A stretch of DNA of 64,000 nucleotides from positions 12,841,796 through 12,905,795 of the forward strand of contig OZ021730.1 of NCBI GenBank assembly GCA_963978545.1, read 5' to 3'. The notes below the pieces were generated by a model. That model saw nothing but the letters and a program-made list of their open reading frames with translations, did not search any database and was not told where the DNA came from. Each line of letters begins with the position of its first letter. Within the stretch, counting starts at the first letter, position 1. Both the position numbers and the translations under genes were made by a program. Positions 31,508-41,725 of this stretch are shown piece after piece. Origin of the DNA: Linyphia triangularis (taxonomy: Eukaryota; Arthropoda; Arachnida; Araneae; Linyphiidae).

Positions 31508-34500
31508 TTAGATGTGATTTAAAAACCCGATTGATCTTAAAAATGCAAAAAGATTTGGATGGGGAGTTTCCCCAATCAAATCCTGAAGACTTAAACTGGT
31601 CCTCTTAAAAAACCTAAGACGATGAGAGTGAAACTCAGGACAAGAAATTAAAATATGAGACACAGTAAGATCGCAACGACAAATATCGCAAACAGGTGGA
31701 TCTTCTCCCAGCAAAAGATGTCGGTGCGTCAATCGGGTATGACCAATGCGCAGACGAGTCAGTTTGACATCTGTCCGACGCATTGGATTAACTGGCCATT
31801 TAAGAAGATGATTTTTGATGGTATGGAGTTTGTTGTTCGTTTGCAAATCCCATGCTTCTTGACGTAAGGATAATATGAACTTCTGAATTGAAGTCTTAAT
31901 ATCTTGGTAGGGAACTGGCTGCTGCAGCGGGATTGAGGCCGCTTTAGCAGCAGAATCGGCCAATTCATTTCCTGAAATTCCCATGTGACTAGGTACCCAG
32001 CAGAACAATATAGTAAATCCTTTCCTCTCAAGTGTGTGTAACTTTGACAAAATGTCAAAGGCAAGTGGATGGCTATTGGTCTTAAATTGCTCCAGACTTG
32101 ACAAGGAGCTTAAACTGTCAGAATACACACAAAATTTGCGATTGTGGCAGAGTGAGATATGCAGCAGTGCACAAGAAATTGCTGTCATCTCAGAAGTGAA
32201 AACCGAGCAGGATTTATGAAGTGTAAAAGCGACTGTAGATGTGTCGGACACAGTACCACAGCCAACACGTTCACCTGCTTTGGATCCATCAGTAAATACT
32301 GCTTCATAGTCAGCATACTGAGAGCGGTGATCACAAAAGATTTGCTGTACAATTTCTGGGGCAGTGTCTGCCTTGCAATACATCGCAAATGGATTGAGAA
32401 AGTGGAAAGATGGAATATCCCACGGTGGAAAGGATTGAGTGATAAATGTTTGGGTAACTACGTCACTTAGAGCTGCATCCATCAAGATGGATTTCGCTCT
32501 TTCAGAAAGTGGTCGGACGTTAGATGGACGAGCATCATATAACCTACCAAGATAAGCATCAAGTCTCAACTTACGTAAAGGGTGAAAAGGATCAGACATA
32601 ATTCTACAGTAGTAGTTGGCGCTTAATTTTTTACGTCTCAAGTCAAGTGGAAGTAGACTACACTCTGTCAACAGACTTTCAATGGGTGAAGTGCGAAATG
32701 CACCTGAACAAATACGGGCAGCAGTGTGATGGACAGTATCCAATCTTCGTAGAAGGGATACTCCTGCAGACCCATACGCAACGCATCCGTAGTCAATACG
32801 GGATAAGATAACCGAATTGTAAATACGCAGCAAAGAAGTGCGATCAGCACCCCAAGATGTATTTGAGAGTACTTTGAGGATATTAAGCGATTTATCGCAC
32901 TTCTTGCGCAAGGACAATATATGTGGGAGAAAATTCATCTTATTGTCAAAAATGACTCCCAGATACCTTATCTGATTGACAACAGGGATGGGCGTGTTAC
33001 GTATGTGGATTTCAGGGTCAGGGTGAAGACCCCTCCTCCTACAGAAGTGGACACAACTGCTTTTAGATGGTGACAATTTATGGCCGTTTTTGTCACACCA
33101 TTCTACAAGTCTGTTAACAGCAGTTTGTAATTGACGTTCAATTAAGCGCATGTTTGATCCTTGGCATGAGATTTGCAAATCATCAACATACAAAGTTCCA
33201 TGAACAAATGGTGAAAGGACATGAAGGATGTTGCTAATGTGAAAGTTAAAAAGGGTGACGCTTAAAACACAACCTTGAGGGACTCCCTCAAATTGATTAA
33301 AATAATTAGAAAATGAAGTTCCAATACGAACTCTAAAAACCCGGGATGATAAAAAGTTTTGAATAAAAAGAGGTAGATTACCCCTGAAACCAAAATTAAA
33401 TAAGGTTTGCAGGATACCATATCGCCACGTATGATCATACGCCTTCTCAATGTCGAAAAAGATTGAAACTAGATGATTCCTCTGCACAAAGGCATTGCGA
33501 ACATCTGTTTCTAGTTTCACGATGTTATCAAGAGTGGACCGTCCTCGTCGGAATCCACTCTGGAAAGGTGAAATACATCCATCTTTTTCCAACATGTAAG
33601 AGAGTCGGGCGTTTACAATACGTTCAAAGGTCTTACAGAGGCAGCTCGTTAAGGCTATCGGTCGATAGTTCAGAGGATCCTTGGGATCCTTTCCAGGCTT
33701 CAGAATGGGGATTACAGTAGCTTCCCGCCACAAGGTAGGAAAGATGTTCTCCTTCCAGATTCGATTAAAGAGAAAAAGGATGTTAAAAAGAGAATCTGGA
33801 CTTAAATGGCGAAGCATTTGGTAACTGATCCCATCTGGACCTGGACTGGTGTCATGTGCTTTAGATAAAGCACTCTTCAATTCGTACATCTTAAGGTCAC
33901 AGTTGTAGGAATATTCAATATTGCTTTTGAAATTAATTCCAGTCCGTTCAGCACGATTCTTAGTCACTAAAAATGTAGGACTATAAGAATCGGAACTGGA
34001 TACACTTTCAAAAGTTTCACCGATAAGGTTAGCAATATCTTCAGGGGAAGAGAACACAGCAGCTCCGGTTTGAAGTATAGGGCAAGAATACTCCGGATAC
34101 AAACCGTTGGCTGCTCTAACCCTCTTCCACAACTGTATACTTGATGTTTTAGATGTAATCGAAGAGACATAACTTATCCAAGAATCCTTTTGACTCTGAC
34201 GTCTAACCTTACGAGCAACTGCCTTTGCCTTTTTAAAGGCGATAAGGTTTCCTGTAGTTGGGTATCTGCGGAAGATACCCCATAGCTTCTTTTGTTTCTT
34301 GTATGCAGACTGACATTCTGCATTCCAGTATGGTTTACAGTGCCGCAATGTTTTAGGTGAAGTCTTAGGAATAGAGGAGTCAGCAGCCTTTAAAATTGCT
34401 TCAGTGACATTTTGGACAGCAGTATCAACATCCTGACTGTCCACCATTGTTCCCGTTATAACAGCCAACTCAGTATATTTGTCCCAATTCGCCCTGTGGT

Positions 34501-35188
34501 ATTTGTAAGTAGGTAGACGGTTGGTCACGCTACTACTACCTGCATGCGAAATGAGGACAGGGAAGTGATCACTGTTGTGTAGATCACTTCCAACAGCAAA
34601 ATTCAAATATGGGAAAAGTATAGGGGAACAAATGGCTAAGTCAAGTGAATGGAATGTTCTAGTGGGTTCATGAAAATAGGTTTTCTCCTCATTATTCAGG
34701 AGACAGAGACAGTGATCAGATAACAACTTTTCAATCTGTCTCCCACGAGGGTTCGTATTATCATTACCCCACATAGTACTGTGTCCATTAAAGTCACCAA
34801 GCAATAGAAATGGAGCTGGAAGCTGGTCAATCAAATCATTCAGCTCCTCTTGGCGGATGATAGCATGTGGCGGTAAGTATAGGCAACAGACTGTGAGAAG
34901 GGACTGTAAATGAAGTCTCGCAGCCACAGCCTGTAGAGATGTGCGTAGTGTGATTACAGTGCTGGGATAATTATGAGCAATAAAAAGACATACTCCTCCA
35001 GACACTGTATTACTACGGGTAACATCTTTTCTAATGCAACTATACCCACGGATCTTAGATATACAAGAATCCTTCAAGAAAGTTTCTTGAAGGGCCAAAC
35101 ATGCTGGATGGTGAAGTGAAATAATGTTCTTCACATCATCCTTCCTAGACCTAAAACCGCGACAGTTCCAAGAAACAAAAGAAGCCAT
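31508..35188 (-). CDS. LINE A-i ORF2: endonuclease, reverse transcriptase, RNase H
   Basis: 1226 codons, uninterrupted. An APE-type endonuclease fills about residues 1-220 (FVSWNCRG, LQETFLKD, LLLGDFNGHSTMWG, NSDHFPVL). RT covers about 430-740 (SPGPDGISYQML, YRPIALTSCLCKTFER, FFDIEKAYDHTW, GVPQGCVLS, catalytic YVDD near 668). RNase H covers about 960-1085 (VFTDGSKAGERVGCG, FTSEMTAIS, VYSDSLSSL, WVPSHMGISGNELAD). Near 1167-1183 is a C-x2-C-x8-H-x4-C motif (CDICRC..HILISC). It nicks the target and copies its own RNA in place. The start ATG at 35188 overlaps the ORF1 stop as TAATG. Confidence 0.95.
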   Translation of the reverse strand: MASFVSWNCRGFRSRKDDVKNIISLHHPACLALQETFLKDSCISKIRGYSCIRKDVTRSNTVSGGVCLFIAHNYPSTVITLRTSLQAVAARLHLQSLLTVCCLYLPPHAIIRQEELNDLIDQLPAPFLLLGDFNGHSTMWGNDNTNPRGRQIEKLLSDHCLCLLNNEEKTYFHEPTRTFHSLDLAICSPILFPYLNFAVGSDLHNSDHFPVLISHAGSSSVTNRLPTYKYHRANWDKYTELAVITGTMVDSQDVDTAVQNVTEAILKAADSSIPKTSPKTLRHCKPYWNAECQSAYKKQKKLWGIFRRYPTTGNLIAFKKAKAVARKVRRQSQKDSWISYVSSITSKTSSIQLWKRVRAANGLYPEYSCPILQTGAAVFSSPEDIANLIGETFESVSSSDSYSPTFLVTKNRAERTGINFKSNIEYSYNCDLKMYELKSALSKAHDTSPGPDGISYQMLRHLSPDSLFNILFLFNRIWKENIFPTLWREATVIPILKPGKDPKDPLNYRPIALTSCLCKTFERIVNARLSYMLEKDGCISPFQSGFRRGRSTLDNIVKLETDVRNAFVQRNHLVSIFFDIEKAYDHTWRYGILQTLFNFGFRGNLPLFIQNFLSSRVFRVRIGTSFSNYFNQFEGVPQGCVLSVTLFNFHISNILHVLSPFVHGTLYVDDLQISCQGSNMRLIERQLQTAVNRLVEWCDKNGHKLSPSKSSCVHFCRRRGLHPDPEIHIRNTPIPVVNQIRYLGVIFDNKMNFLPHILSLRKKCDKSLNILKVLSNTSWGADRTSLLRIYNSVILSRIDYGCVAYGSAGVSLLRRLDTVHHTAARICSGAFRTSPIESLLTECSLLPLDLRRKKLSANYYCRIMSDPFHPLRKLRLDAYLGRLYDARPSNVRPLSERAKSILMDAALSDVVTQTFITQSFPPWDIPSFHFLNPFAMYCKADTAPEIVQQIFCDHRSQYADYEAVFTDGSKAGERVGCGTVSDTSTVAFTLHKSCSVFTSEMTAISCALLHISLCHNRKFCVYSDSLSSLSSLEQFKTNSHPLAFDILSKLHTLERKGFTILFCWVPSHMGISGNELADSAAKAASIPLQQPVPYQDIKTSIQKFILSLRQEAWDLQTNNKLHTIKNHLLKWPVNPMRRTDVKLTRLRIGHTRLTHRHLLLGEDPPVCDICRCDLTVSHILISCPEFHSHRLRFFKRTSLSLQDLIGETPHPNLFAFLRSIGFLNHI

Positions 35189-36333
35189 TAATTATTAAAA
35201 GAAAATTTTAAAGGGGGGTCAGGATCTTCTTCAAGGATCTCATCGTCATCAGATGGGTATAATTTCACCTCATCTGTATCTCTAAGGGAGCCAAGGATGT
35301 TAAAAGGGTTGGTAGGTTTTTCTCTTAGAGCAACACCCTTTGCTGATTTTAGCTTTATTGCTTGCAAAGCTTTGGACTTTGCAAGAGATTTTTTAACTAT
35401 TATTGGTTTTTTTACCATTTCTGAAGAAGATGCCCTTTGGGGTAATCTAGTAAGTGGCAATGAAAGGCTCTCCGTCTGTGTGCTTTTCTGAGAAACTGAC
35501 TTTTTACAAGCGTCAGCATATGCAACGCCAACACGAGGAGTCCGGGCCTCTACCTGTTTTCTTGCCTCAAAGTACGTCAAGTTTTGGTTGGCACGAACGG
35601 TTTGTATCTCTTTCTCCTCTATCCACTTGGGACATTTTCGGGAGAAAGATGGATGAGCTCCTTTACAATTGACGCACTTTTCAGGTAGGTTGCACGTACT
35701 ACTACCATGGCCACTTCCTGCACAGCGTGCACAGATTTCAATTTCCCCGCGGCAAGCCGTTTGGGAATGCCCAAATCTTTGGCATTTAAAGCAGCGAAGT
35801 GGATTCGGTATGTACGGGCGGATTTTGCAGTTTAGATAGCCGGCCTTAACGTGTGTTGGTAAAGTGGGAAGATCAAAGGTTAATATCAGATGTTTAGTAG
35901 GCAAGATATTCCCATCTTTGCGTATAGTTATGCGATGCACTGCTGAGACTTGTTGGTCATGAAGATGGTCTAAGATCTCCTCCTCCGTTGTGTGAAAGAG
36001 ATCACTCTCAGAAATTACGCCACGAGATTTATTGAGAGATCCGTGTTTACTTACAGTAACGGGAAAGTTTCCGAAAGCCACTATTTTTAAAATGTTCTCA
36101 GCCTGAGTTTGATTTTTTGCTTCAACCAAGAGGTCACCAGACCTTAGTTTTTTGACTGAAGCTATGTCTCCAATGTAGGATTTCAGTACTTTTTCTATCA
36201 AGAAAGGAGATACCTTTTCAAAGGAACCTTCCTCTCTATGAACAATGAAGAATTTTGCGCTCAGGTGATTCGAAATAACAGGTCCATGTTGCTCCCCTCG
36301 AGGGGGAGAAGAAAAAGAAGATTTTTTTGCCAT
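35188..36333 (-). CDS. LINE A-i ORF1: gag-like RNA-binding protein
   Basis: 381 codons starting MAKKSSFSSPPRGEQ. A central RRM-like / zinc-knuckle-associated region (GSFEKVSPFLIEKVL, LRSGDLLVEA, HLILTFDLPTLPTHVKAGY) precedes three knuckles: CFKCQRFGHSQTAC (about 181-194), CARCAGSGHGSSTC and CVNCKGAHPSFSRKC. The tail is basic then acidic. This is the layout of Jockey-group ORF1 proteins, which coat the element RNA. The TAA stop shares two bases with the ORF2 ATG, so ORF2 translation probably depends on termination-reinitiation. Confidence 0.92.
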   Translation of the reverse strand: MAKKSSFSSPPRGEQHGPVISNHLSAKFFIVHREEGSFEKVSPFLIEKVLKSYIGDIASVKKLRSGDLLVEAKNQTQAENILKIVAFGNFPVTVSKHGSLNKSRGVISESDLFHTTEEEILDHLHDQQVSAVHRITIRKDGNILPTKHLILTFDLPTLPTHVKAGYLNCKIRPYIPNPLRCFKCQRFGHSQTACRGEIEICARCAGSGHGSSTCNLPEKCVNCKGAHPSFSRKCPKWIEEKEIQTVRANQNLTYFEARKQVEARTPRVGVAYADACKKSVSQKSTQTESLSLPLTRLPQRASSSEMVKKPIIVKKSLAKSKALQAIKLKSAKGVALREKPTNPFNILGSLRDTDEVKLYPSDDDEILEEDPDPPLKFSFNN

Positions 36334-36968
36334 AAGAAAAATAAAATGGGAATTCGGGCACTAGAGTCCCACCCACCACGGAGTCCTCATTATCGGGGAT
36401 AGAGTCTGCCGGCAAGCAACAAAAATCATAAACGAAAACAAAATATCAACAAAACTGTTACGCACAGCATGACTCTACCGGGTTAACCAGTGCCTATACG
36501 CAAGCAGTCCATCCCTGAAGAAGCCTCCACCCTTTACGAGATTCTCAGCAAATGGACTGATCACTTGATCCCTAGCCGCCGACGAAGTCGGACGACCAGC
36601 CGATTGATGCACACGGGACCAATGTGCACCTCCCGTTTATCTGAAGCAAGGGCCAAAGTAGTGTATTGGGACAGTATGTCGCCCCTCAACTACCAGGATC
36701 CCCTTTTCCAGGGACACGGGTCTCCACGCACGGCAAACACGTGGGTGATATAATCCCCGAGAGAAGCTGATAGCAACAGAGCGGCATAAAGCTTCTCAAG
36801 GGGAGCCCTCACCTCAGATGAGGTAACCACAATGAGGGATGGAGGAGAAGCCAAACAATAAATACAAAACCAAAATAGGAAGGTAAAACAGGAGGAGGGA
36901 TAGATCACTGGGGTGCCCCGGGGTTGTGAAGCCCGTGTTTACTTTGAGAAAGTAAACCCCCTGGGGGG
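36334..36968 (-). promoter_or_regulatory. LINE A-i 5' UTR with terminal hairpin
   Basis: 635 bp, GC-richer than its surroundings. The transcript end reads CCCCCAGGGGGTTTACTTTC then TCAAAGTAAACACGGGCTTC. It has a CCCC/GGGG turn and a TTTACTTT/AAAGTAAA stem. The same layout with other bases occurs in LINE-B. LINE 5' ends carry internal promoters, so this region probably drives transcription. Confidence 0.65.
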
Positions 36969-36981
36969 CAGAAATAATGGG

Positions 36982-37536
36982 ATTTGCGTTTAAAAAATTT
37001 CATTACTATTAGAATAAGTTTCAATATGAGCACAATAAGAATTCAGTTTTAGTAACAAGATTTCAAAATATACAATAAGCAATGTTATCTTATAAATTTA
37101 CTTTCAAGAAAAGCCGAAGAAGTATCAAGTTTGTGTATATAAATAATAAAAAAAAACATGTTAAAAAAGTAAATTTTATTGAAACCAATTTTCCCTTCAA
37201 AACTCGTGCAAATCCAAAAAAATTGAGAAAAAAACAATAACTAATATAATTTCCACGCCAAATCAAAACATTCGAAAAACCTACAAATTTTCAAGTCCAA
37301 ACCCAAAACAAAGTATTTTCAGTGGGAAGAGAGGGGGGAAACACCAGCTCGAACGGAATAAACCGAAAGTTAACCAGCTTCTACCTTTGTTAAGAAAGTT
37401 CGATAACCAACTTAACCAGTTAAAAAAATTCGACTTTACGAACGGACAGTTACAAAACCAGTTAAGATTACGAACGCTTAGTTACACGGTTTTGCCTCAG
37501 GCTACATAACTCACTTTTTCAGTTCGACTTTACGAA
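36982..37536. other. Right arm of the DNA insertion
   Basis: AT-rich, then from about 37320 it holds repeated words GTTCGATAACC, AACTTAACCAGTTA, TTTACGAACGGACAGTTAC and TTACGAACGCTTAGTTAC, related to the left arm at 7984-8100. No coding content. Confidence 0.55.
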
Positions 37537-37670
37537 ATATAAACATTAAAACGATAGTTCTAAGATGTTCGTCAATCTTCTGCGAAAAGTCCAGAAGTAG
37601 CGGTTTTCTTCTTCTTCCAAGTTCACATAGAAAAATATCGATGACGTCACACGTGAGTGCTCACGCAACA
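37537..37670 (-). repeat. BEL-2 3' LTR, proximal piece
   Basis: Matches 41880-42013 with three substitutions. It contains TGACGTCA at 37642-37649. The minus-strand purine tract AAAAGGTGGGAG abuts it at 37671-37682. Confidence 0.9.
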
Positions 37671-37729
37671 CTCCCACCTTTTGAGTTTTGCATGCAGAAA
37701 TAAAAACTCAAAATTTTTGCACAGTTAGT

Positions 37730-38719
37730 TCACAAGTTTAACCGTCTGGGAACACGGATTTCACGTCCTAGACGGGTCTTCTTGGCATTCGGTTTCGGAC
37801 TCGAAGCAAGTCCAGATGCTTCCAACAGTTCAGGTTCCAAAATACGAGATCTCATCCCTTCTTGGATTTCAGCCTCTTTCACGTGTTCACTTTCAGACTG
37901 AATCTTTTCTCTCAAATTCTCTTCTGAGGGTCCTTGCACCTCAAGGGCATACAGGCGCTGAACTGGCCTTAAAAACTCTCCGTTTTTTGTTTTCACTTTT
38001 GTAAGGCGAACAGTTCCATCTTTGCCTGGGAATATTTCAAGAATTTTCCCTAAGGGCCAGTTTAGACGCTTTTGGTTTGGTACCTCAACTAAGACAATTT
38101 CCCCTACCCTGAATTCACGGGAGTTTCTGATCTTCTTTGTTTGTTCTCTCAGTTGCCCTAAGTATTCGAGTCTGAAACGACTTCTGATGTCTTCTTGAAG
38201 TTTGCATCTGTATCGTTGACGTTTGTGAAGACTTTTTGCAGATAGCTCTAAGTGCTCGATGTCTGGAATGCCAATTCTTCTATGATCTCTGAGGAACATG
38301 GACGGTGTCAAGGGTTCTAGATCATCCTCTTCCGAAAGGTACGTCATTGGGCGAGAATTTATTATATCTTCACAGTCACAGATCACTGTATTTATCTCTT
38401 CGTATCCGAGACAGGCTCTGCCTAAAACTCGTTTTAGAAGGTCTTTCCCTAATGCAATGAGGCGTTCCCACCACCCGCCCCACCAGGGAGCTGATGGGGG
38501 TATGAATTTACAGATTATCTCTTGCTTCTTTCCATCTTCATCCACTTGGCTCCAGTCAATATATCGGAGTTGTCGACTGGCGCCGACAAAATTGGTGCCA
38601 TTGTCCGAGTATATTACTGATGGTCGCCCACGACGTGCAATAAAACGTCGTAGTGCTAGCAGAAAGCTTTCAGTCGACAACGAAGACAAGTTCAAGGTGG
38701 ATCCCTCGGTAGACAGCAC
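37730..38719 (-). pseudogene. BEL-2 integrase core end and C-terminal domain
   Basis: The frame from STESFLLALRRFIARRGRP runs through VIYSDNGTNFVG and PPSAPWWGGWWERLI (catalytic D and E) to the DUF5641-like end (LGQLREQTKKIRNS, FRVGEIVLV, WPLGKILEIFPGKDGTVR) and the basic tail RLGREIRVPRRLNL. The first dozen residues of the longest ORF are out of frame. A one-base loss near 38690 separates it from the upstream part. Confidence 0.88.
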
Positions 38720-39660
38720 ATGTGAAAAGTGCTATTCATGCTTTAGAACCATCTTTTAGAAACAGTGGTCCAGCTAGATCTACCCCAGACACCTCAAACA
38801 CGCCGGCATCCCGTACTCGGTCCTCTGGTAAAGGAGGTAACTTAATGTCCACTGATTTGGCGTTGAAACGTCTGCAGCGTACACAGCTGTTCAAAATCTT
38901 CCGAATAGACTTTCTTCCTTTCAGTACCCAATACTTTTCTCGGAGACGAGCTAGCAAAATCTGGTTTCCACAGTGCATTAGGATTCTATGTTGATGCATG
39001 ATCAAATTCACTACAGCTGGATGATCCCCTGTCAAAATAACTGGGTACTTGAAGTCTTCGGTATCTTGACGATAAATGGTTCGGGTTTTAACTCGGAGTA
39101 AACCATTTTTATCCGTTACAACGTTCAAAGAGCTCTATCTTGGATCCATTGAACCACTAAATACCTCTCTCTGGATTAAGAGCATTAACAGATTTTCTGC
39201 CTCTTTAATTTCTGGACACGAAAGACTCGGGGACACACAAGTGCTAATCTTTCGGCAATTGTTGCAGAATCGACGAATCCAGGCAAGCTTTCTCACAGTC
39301 TTTAGATGAGAGGATCCATAATACCAATCATTTGAATTTTCTGTGTGATTATGAGCTGATAGGACAGTTTTTCTCTTCTCAGCATCGACCAAATCTTCAT
39401 TTGCCAGATCTTCGGGAAGTACGTTATCCCACTTCAGACGTAGATTCCAGGATTCTTGAAGGATAAACTTCGGAATAATGGTTACTGGAGAAGAAATACC
39501 CAATGAGTCAAATATACTCTGGGCCAAAGAAAGTAAGAGTATCTTGGTAAGAATCAGCTCCTCCTCCTCCTTCAGATCAGTAATATTGCAAGATAGAGTA
39601 TCTTCTTCTATGTTCCAATTTAGACCTAATAAAGGTACAATTTTATTTTCAGATCCTTGA
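38690..39660 (-). pseudogene. BEL-2 RT end to integrase core start, with RNase H deleted
   Basis: From LLGLNWNIEEDTLSCNI through ESWNLRLKWDNVLPEDL the text jumps to VDAEKRKTVLSAHNH. In BEL-1 these two are separated by roughly 180 codons holding RNase H, so that domain has been lost. The integrase zinc finger follows (HQHRILMHCGNQ, CVRCRRF) and then GVFEVSGVDLAGPLFLKDG. A TAG at 39135-39137 and a TGA at 38736-38738 interrupt the frame; the TGA stands where BEL-1 has Trp (KCWAVLFTC). Confidence 0.85.
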
Positions 39661-41596
39661 CGAATTTCAGGGGAGCATTTGATTGCCAACCTCGCAGGCT
39701 AAATTTACCTGAGGACATCAATGTTTGCGATTCGAGAATAAATCTGTTGGCTTGCTCTACGTTCTTCAAACTACAGACGCAATTATCCACGTAGAATGAG
39801 TCTTTTAAAATCTGTGCAGTATTTGAGAGACATTTTGGAGATTTTTCTAAATGGTAGTTCAATGTTGCTGCCAAAAGAAACGGACTGCAGTTGATACCGA
39901 ACACCACTCTACGATGTCTGTAGATCTTCATTTCATTGTCCTGATTCTTCCACATAAATCTCAAATAGTCCCTATCCTTTTCTCTTATTGCAATCTGAAG
40001 AAAAGCTTTCTCAATATCAGATGTTAGTCCAACAGGAAATTTCCGGAAACGGTTCAGTAAAGAAGGAACAAGTCCAATTAAATTAGGACCTGTCTCTAAA
40101 CATGCATTCAGTGATGGTGTACCCTTCAAGTGTGCTGAAGCATCAAACACCGGCCTCACTTTAGTAGTGGTGCTACTCTCCTTAAACACCGGTCTGTGAG
40201 GAAGAAAATGTATATTTAATCCTTTCTTATCCTCAACTTCTTCGATGATGCCTTCTTCAATCCATTTATTAAAGATCTCTGTGTTGAAGTGTTCGACATG
40301 CTTCGCATCAGTTGTTTCTTCAGACTCGATAGTCCTCATATTCGAACACATGATAACGTGGTGTCGGTTTTTGCAGTTCTCACAGCTAACTCGGACCTTG
40401 CAGAGCTTGGAAACGTGATCCATTCCTAAGCATTTAAAACATAATCCTTGTTTCTTCAGGTGTCGCTTTTTTTCATTAAAATTCATATTTCGAGCAGAGT
40501 AGCAATTCTTTGTTTCGTGGTTCTCTTTATCACAGAAGGCACACTTCATCTTAGCAGCTGAGTTTTTTCGATTTCCCGAAAAAAGTCCTGCAGCCGTTGG
40601 AATGTCTCTTTTTACCTTGTAATGCTTTGCATTTTCTTTCAAGGAGAAGCCCTGCATAGCAAGAGCGATTCTGTCTTCATTTTCAACTTCGTTCTTCAAA
40701 AAATTCATTAAACTTTCTAGCCGAGATCCTTCTTGTGAACTTTCCCTGTCAACCATCAGACTTCTATCATTTTTTTGCCAAGCTCTCAAGACTTCCTCAC
40801 TTAAACATGATTCGACGAGAGGAAACAGCATGGCAGCGTACTTTGCTGTAGTAACACCAAGAGTCTCTAATGACCTAAGTTGAGTTTCAATACGGTCATA
40901 AATAGTTGATAACTTCACTTCTTTCTCTTTAGTGTTGAACGCTAAAGTGAGCTTAAACAACTCTCGAACATAATACTCAACCAAGATGTCATCCCTACCA
41001 AACCGAGATTTTAAACAGTCAATAGCCTTGGCATAGTTACCGGAGGATGGAGGAAAACTTTCTACTAATTCCCGGGCTCTAGACTCCGGAATAGTCGCTT
41101 GTACTAAGTATTGGAACTTATCGGCTTCGTCAATGTCGGAGTCTTCGTCAATTTTCTTAAATTGACCTCAAAACGGTAGCCATTCTTTTATTTCACCACC
41201 AAATCTCTTCAACTCTAATCGAGGGAGTTTAAACTTCCGTTTCGAAACACTAACTGACGACTGAGAGTCACTATCCATATAGGAATCAACTTTACGATTT
41301 ATAAGTAAACACATCTTTTTAAATTTGTGTGTGTATTCATCTGCTAAAGAAGTTTCTTTTAGAATGTCATCTTCTTTAACGTTTTCAGAATTCAACAAAG
41401 AATTCAAAATTTCATCGTTAAGCGGCAAAAGTTCATAATGTTTATCATTAAGAAGCTGAAAAGTCGCCAAGCAACCTAAATCTTCAGAAATGTTCACGAC
41501 TTTCTGTTTAGCAGCTTCATCCAATTCGTTAAATAAACGAGTAAATGCAGCTCTTATCGTTTTTCGTTTCAACTTTAAAAGTTCCATAACTTTCAA
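39626..41596 (-). pseudogene. BEL-2 gag and reverse transcriptase, protease deleted
   Basis: The ATG at 41596 opens a 142-codon gag head ending FGGEIKEWLPF, then TGA (41168-41170). The same frame continues without stop through GQF, FQYLVQATIPESRAREL, YVRELFKLTL and three knuckles (CAFCDKENHETKNC, CFKCLGMDHVSKLC, CENCKNRHHVIMC). It then passes directly to the RT (EEGIIEEVEDKKG, VRPVFDASAHLKG, SDIEKAFLQIA, FYVDNC). The retropepsin present in BEL-1 is absent, an in-frame deletion of about 300 codons. A frameshift near 39640-39660 ends the frame. Confidence 0.9.
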
Positions 41597-41707
41597 AAAT
41601 AAGAAAACGCAACTTCAAAATTATCAATAAAATTCGAATAGTTAACAATCTACCATTAAAAAGTCACTTGCCTTTTTAAAATCGTTCTTCCAAGTTTTCA
41701 AATCACA

Positions 41708-41725
41708 GTCCTGTCGCGGACGCCA
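41708..41725 (-). other. BEL-2 primer-binding site
   Basis: TGGCGTCCGCGACAGGAC on the minus strand, immediately after the 5' LTR, begins TGG as for a tRNA 3' CCA complement and is analogous to the BEL-1 site. tRNA not identified. Confidence 0.7.

Larger units (their letters stand above)
31289..36968 (-). mobile_element. LINE A-i, full-length Jockey-group non-LTR retrotransposon
   Basis: 5.68 kb on the minus strand, flanked by the 13-bp duplication CAGAAATAATGGG (31276-31288, 36969-36981). It has a 5' UTR with GC-rich start, two open reading frames joined by TAATG, a short 3' UTR ending ATGGCCCTTGTGTTGCC..GCGCCATAAAA and an (AAAC)n tail. Both ORFs are undamaged, so this copy could be competent. 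The ORF2 order endonuclease, RT, RNase H, CCHC places it in the Jockey/I-like group; I do not name the clade. Confidence 0.93.
7984..37536. mobile_element. DNA insertion splitting the BEL-2 3' LTR (host of BEL-1 and LINE A-i)
   Basis: This is everything between the two halves of the BEL-2 LTR. Comparison with the intact LTR leaves a 2-bp overlap (AT) at the junctions, that is, a 2-bp target duplication. Net of BEL-1 and LINE A-i it is about 4.7 kb (7984-8510, 27650-31275 and 36982-37536). The left end is GGGTGCGTTCGTAAACG; the right end, reversed, starts TTCGTAAAGTCGAAC. Both arms contain several GTTCGTAA / TTACGAAC words and a shared TTTACGAACG..CAGTTAC. This suggests a DNA transposon with degenerate termini and subterminal repeats. 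No transposase was recognised. AT duplications are known for the ISL2EU group, but that assignment is speculative. Confidence 0.5.

Noticed and set aside
36930..36968. HDV-like self-cleaving ribozyme at the LINE 5' end
   Set aside because: A covarying hairpin exists, but I could not lay out the nested double pseudoknot of HDV-like ribozymes, so I report only the hairpin.
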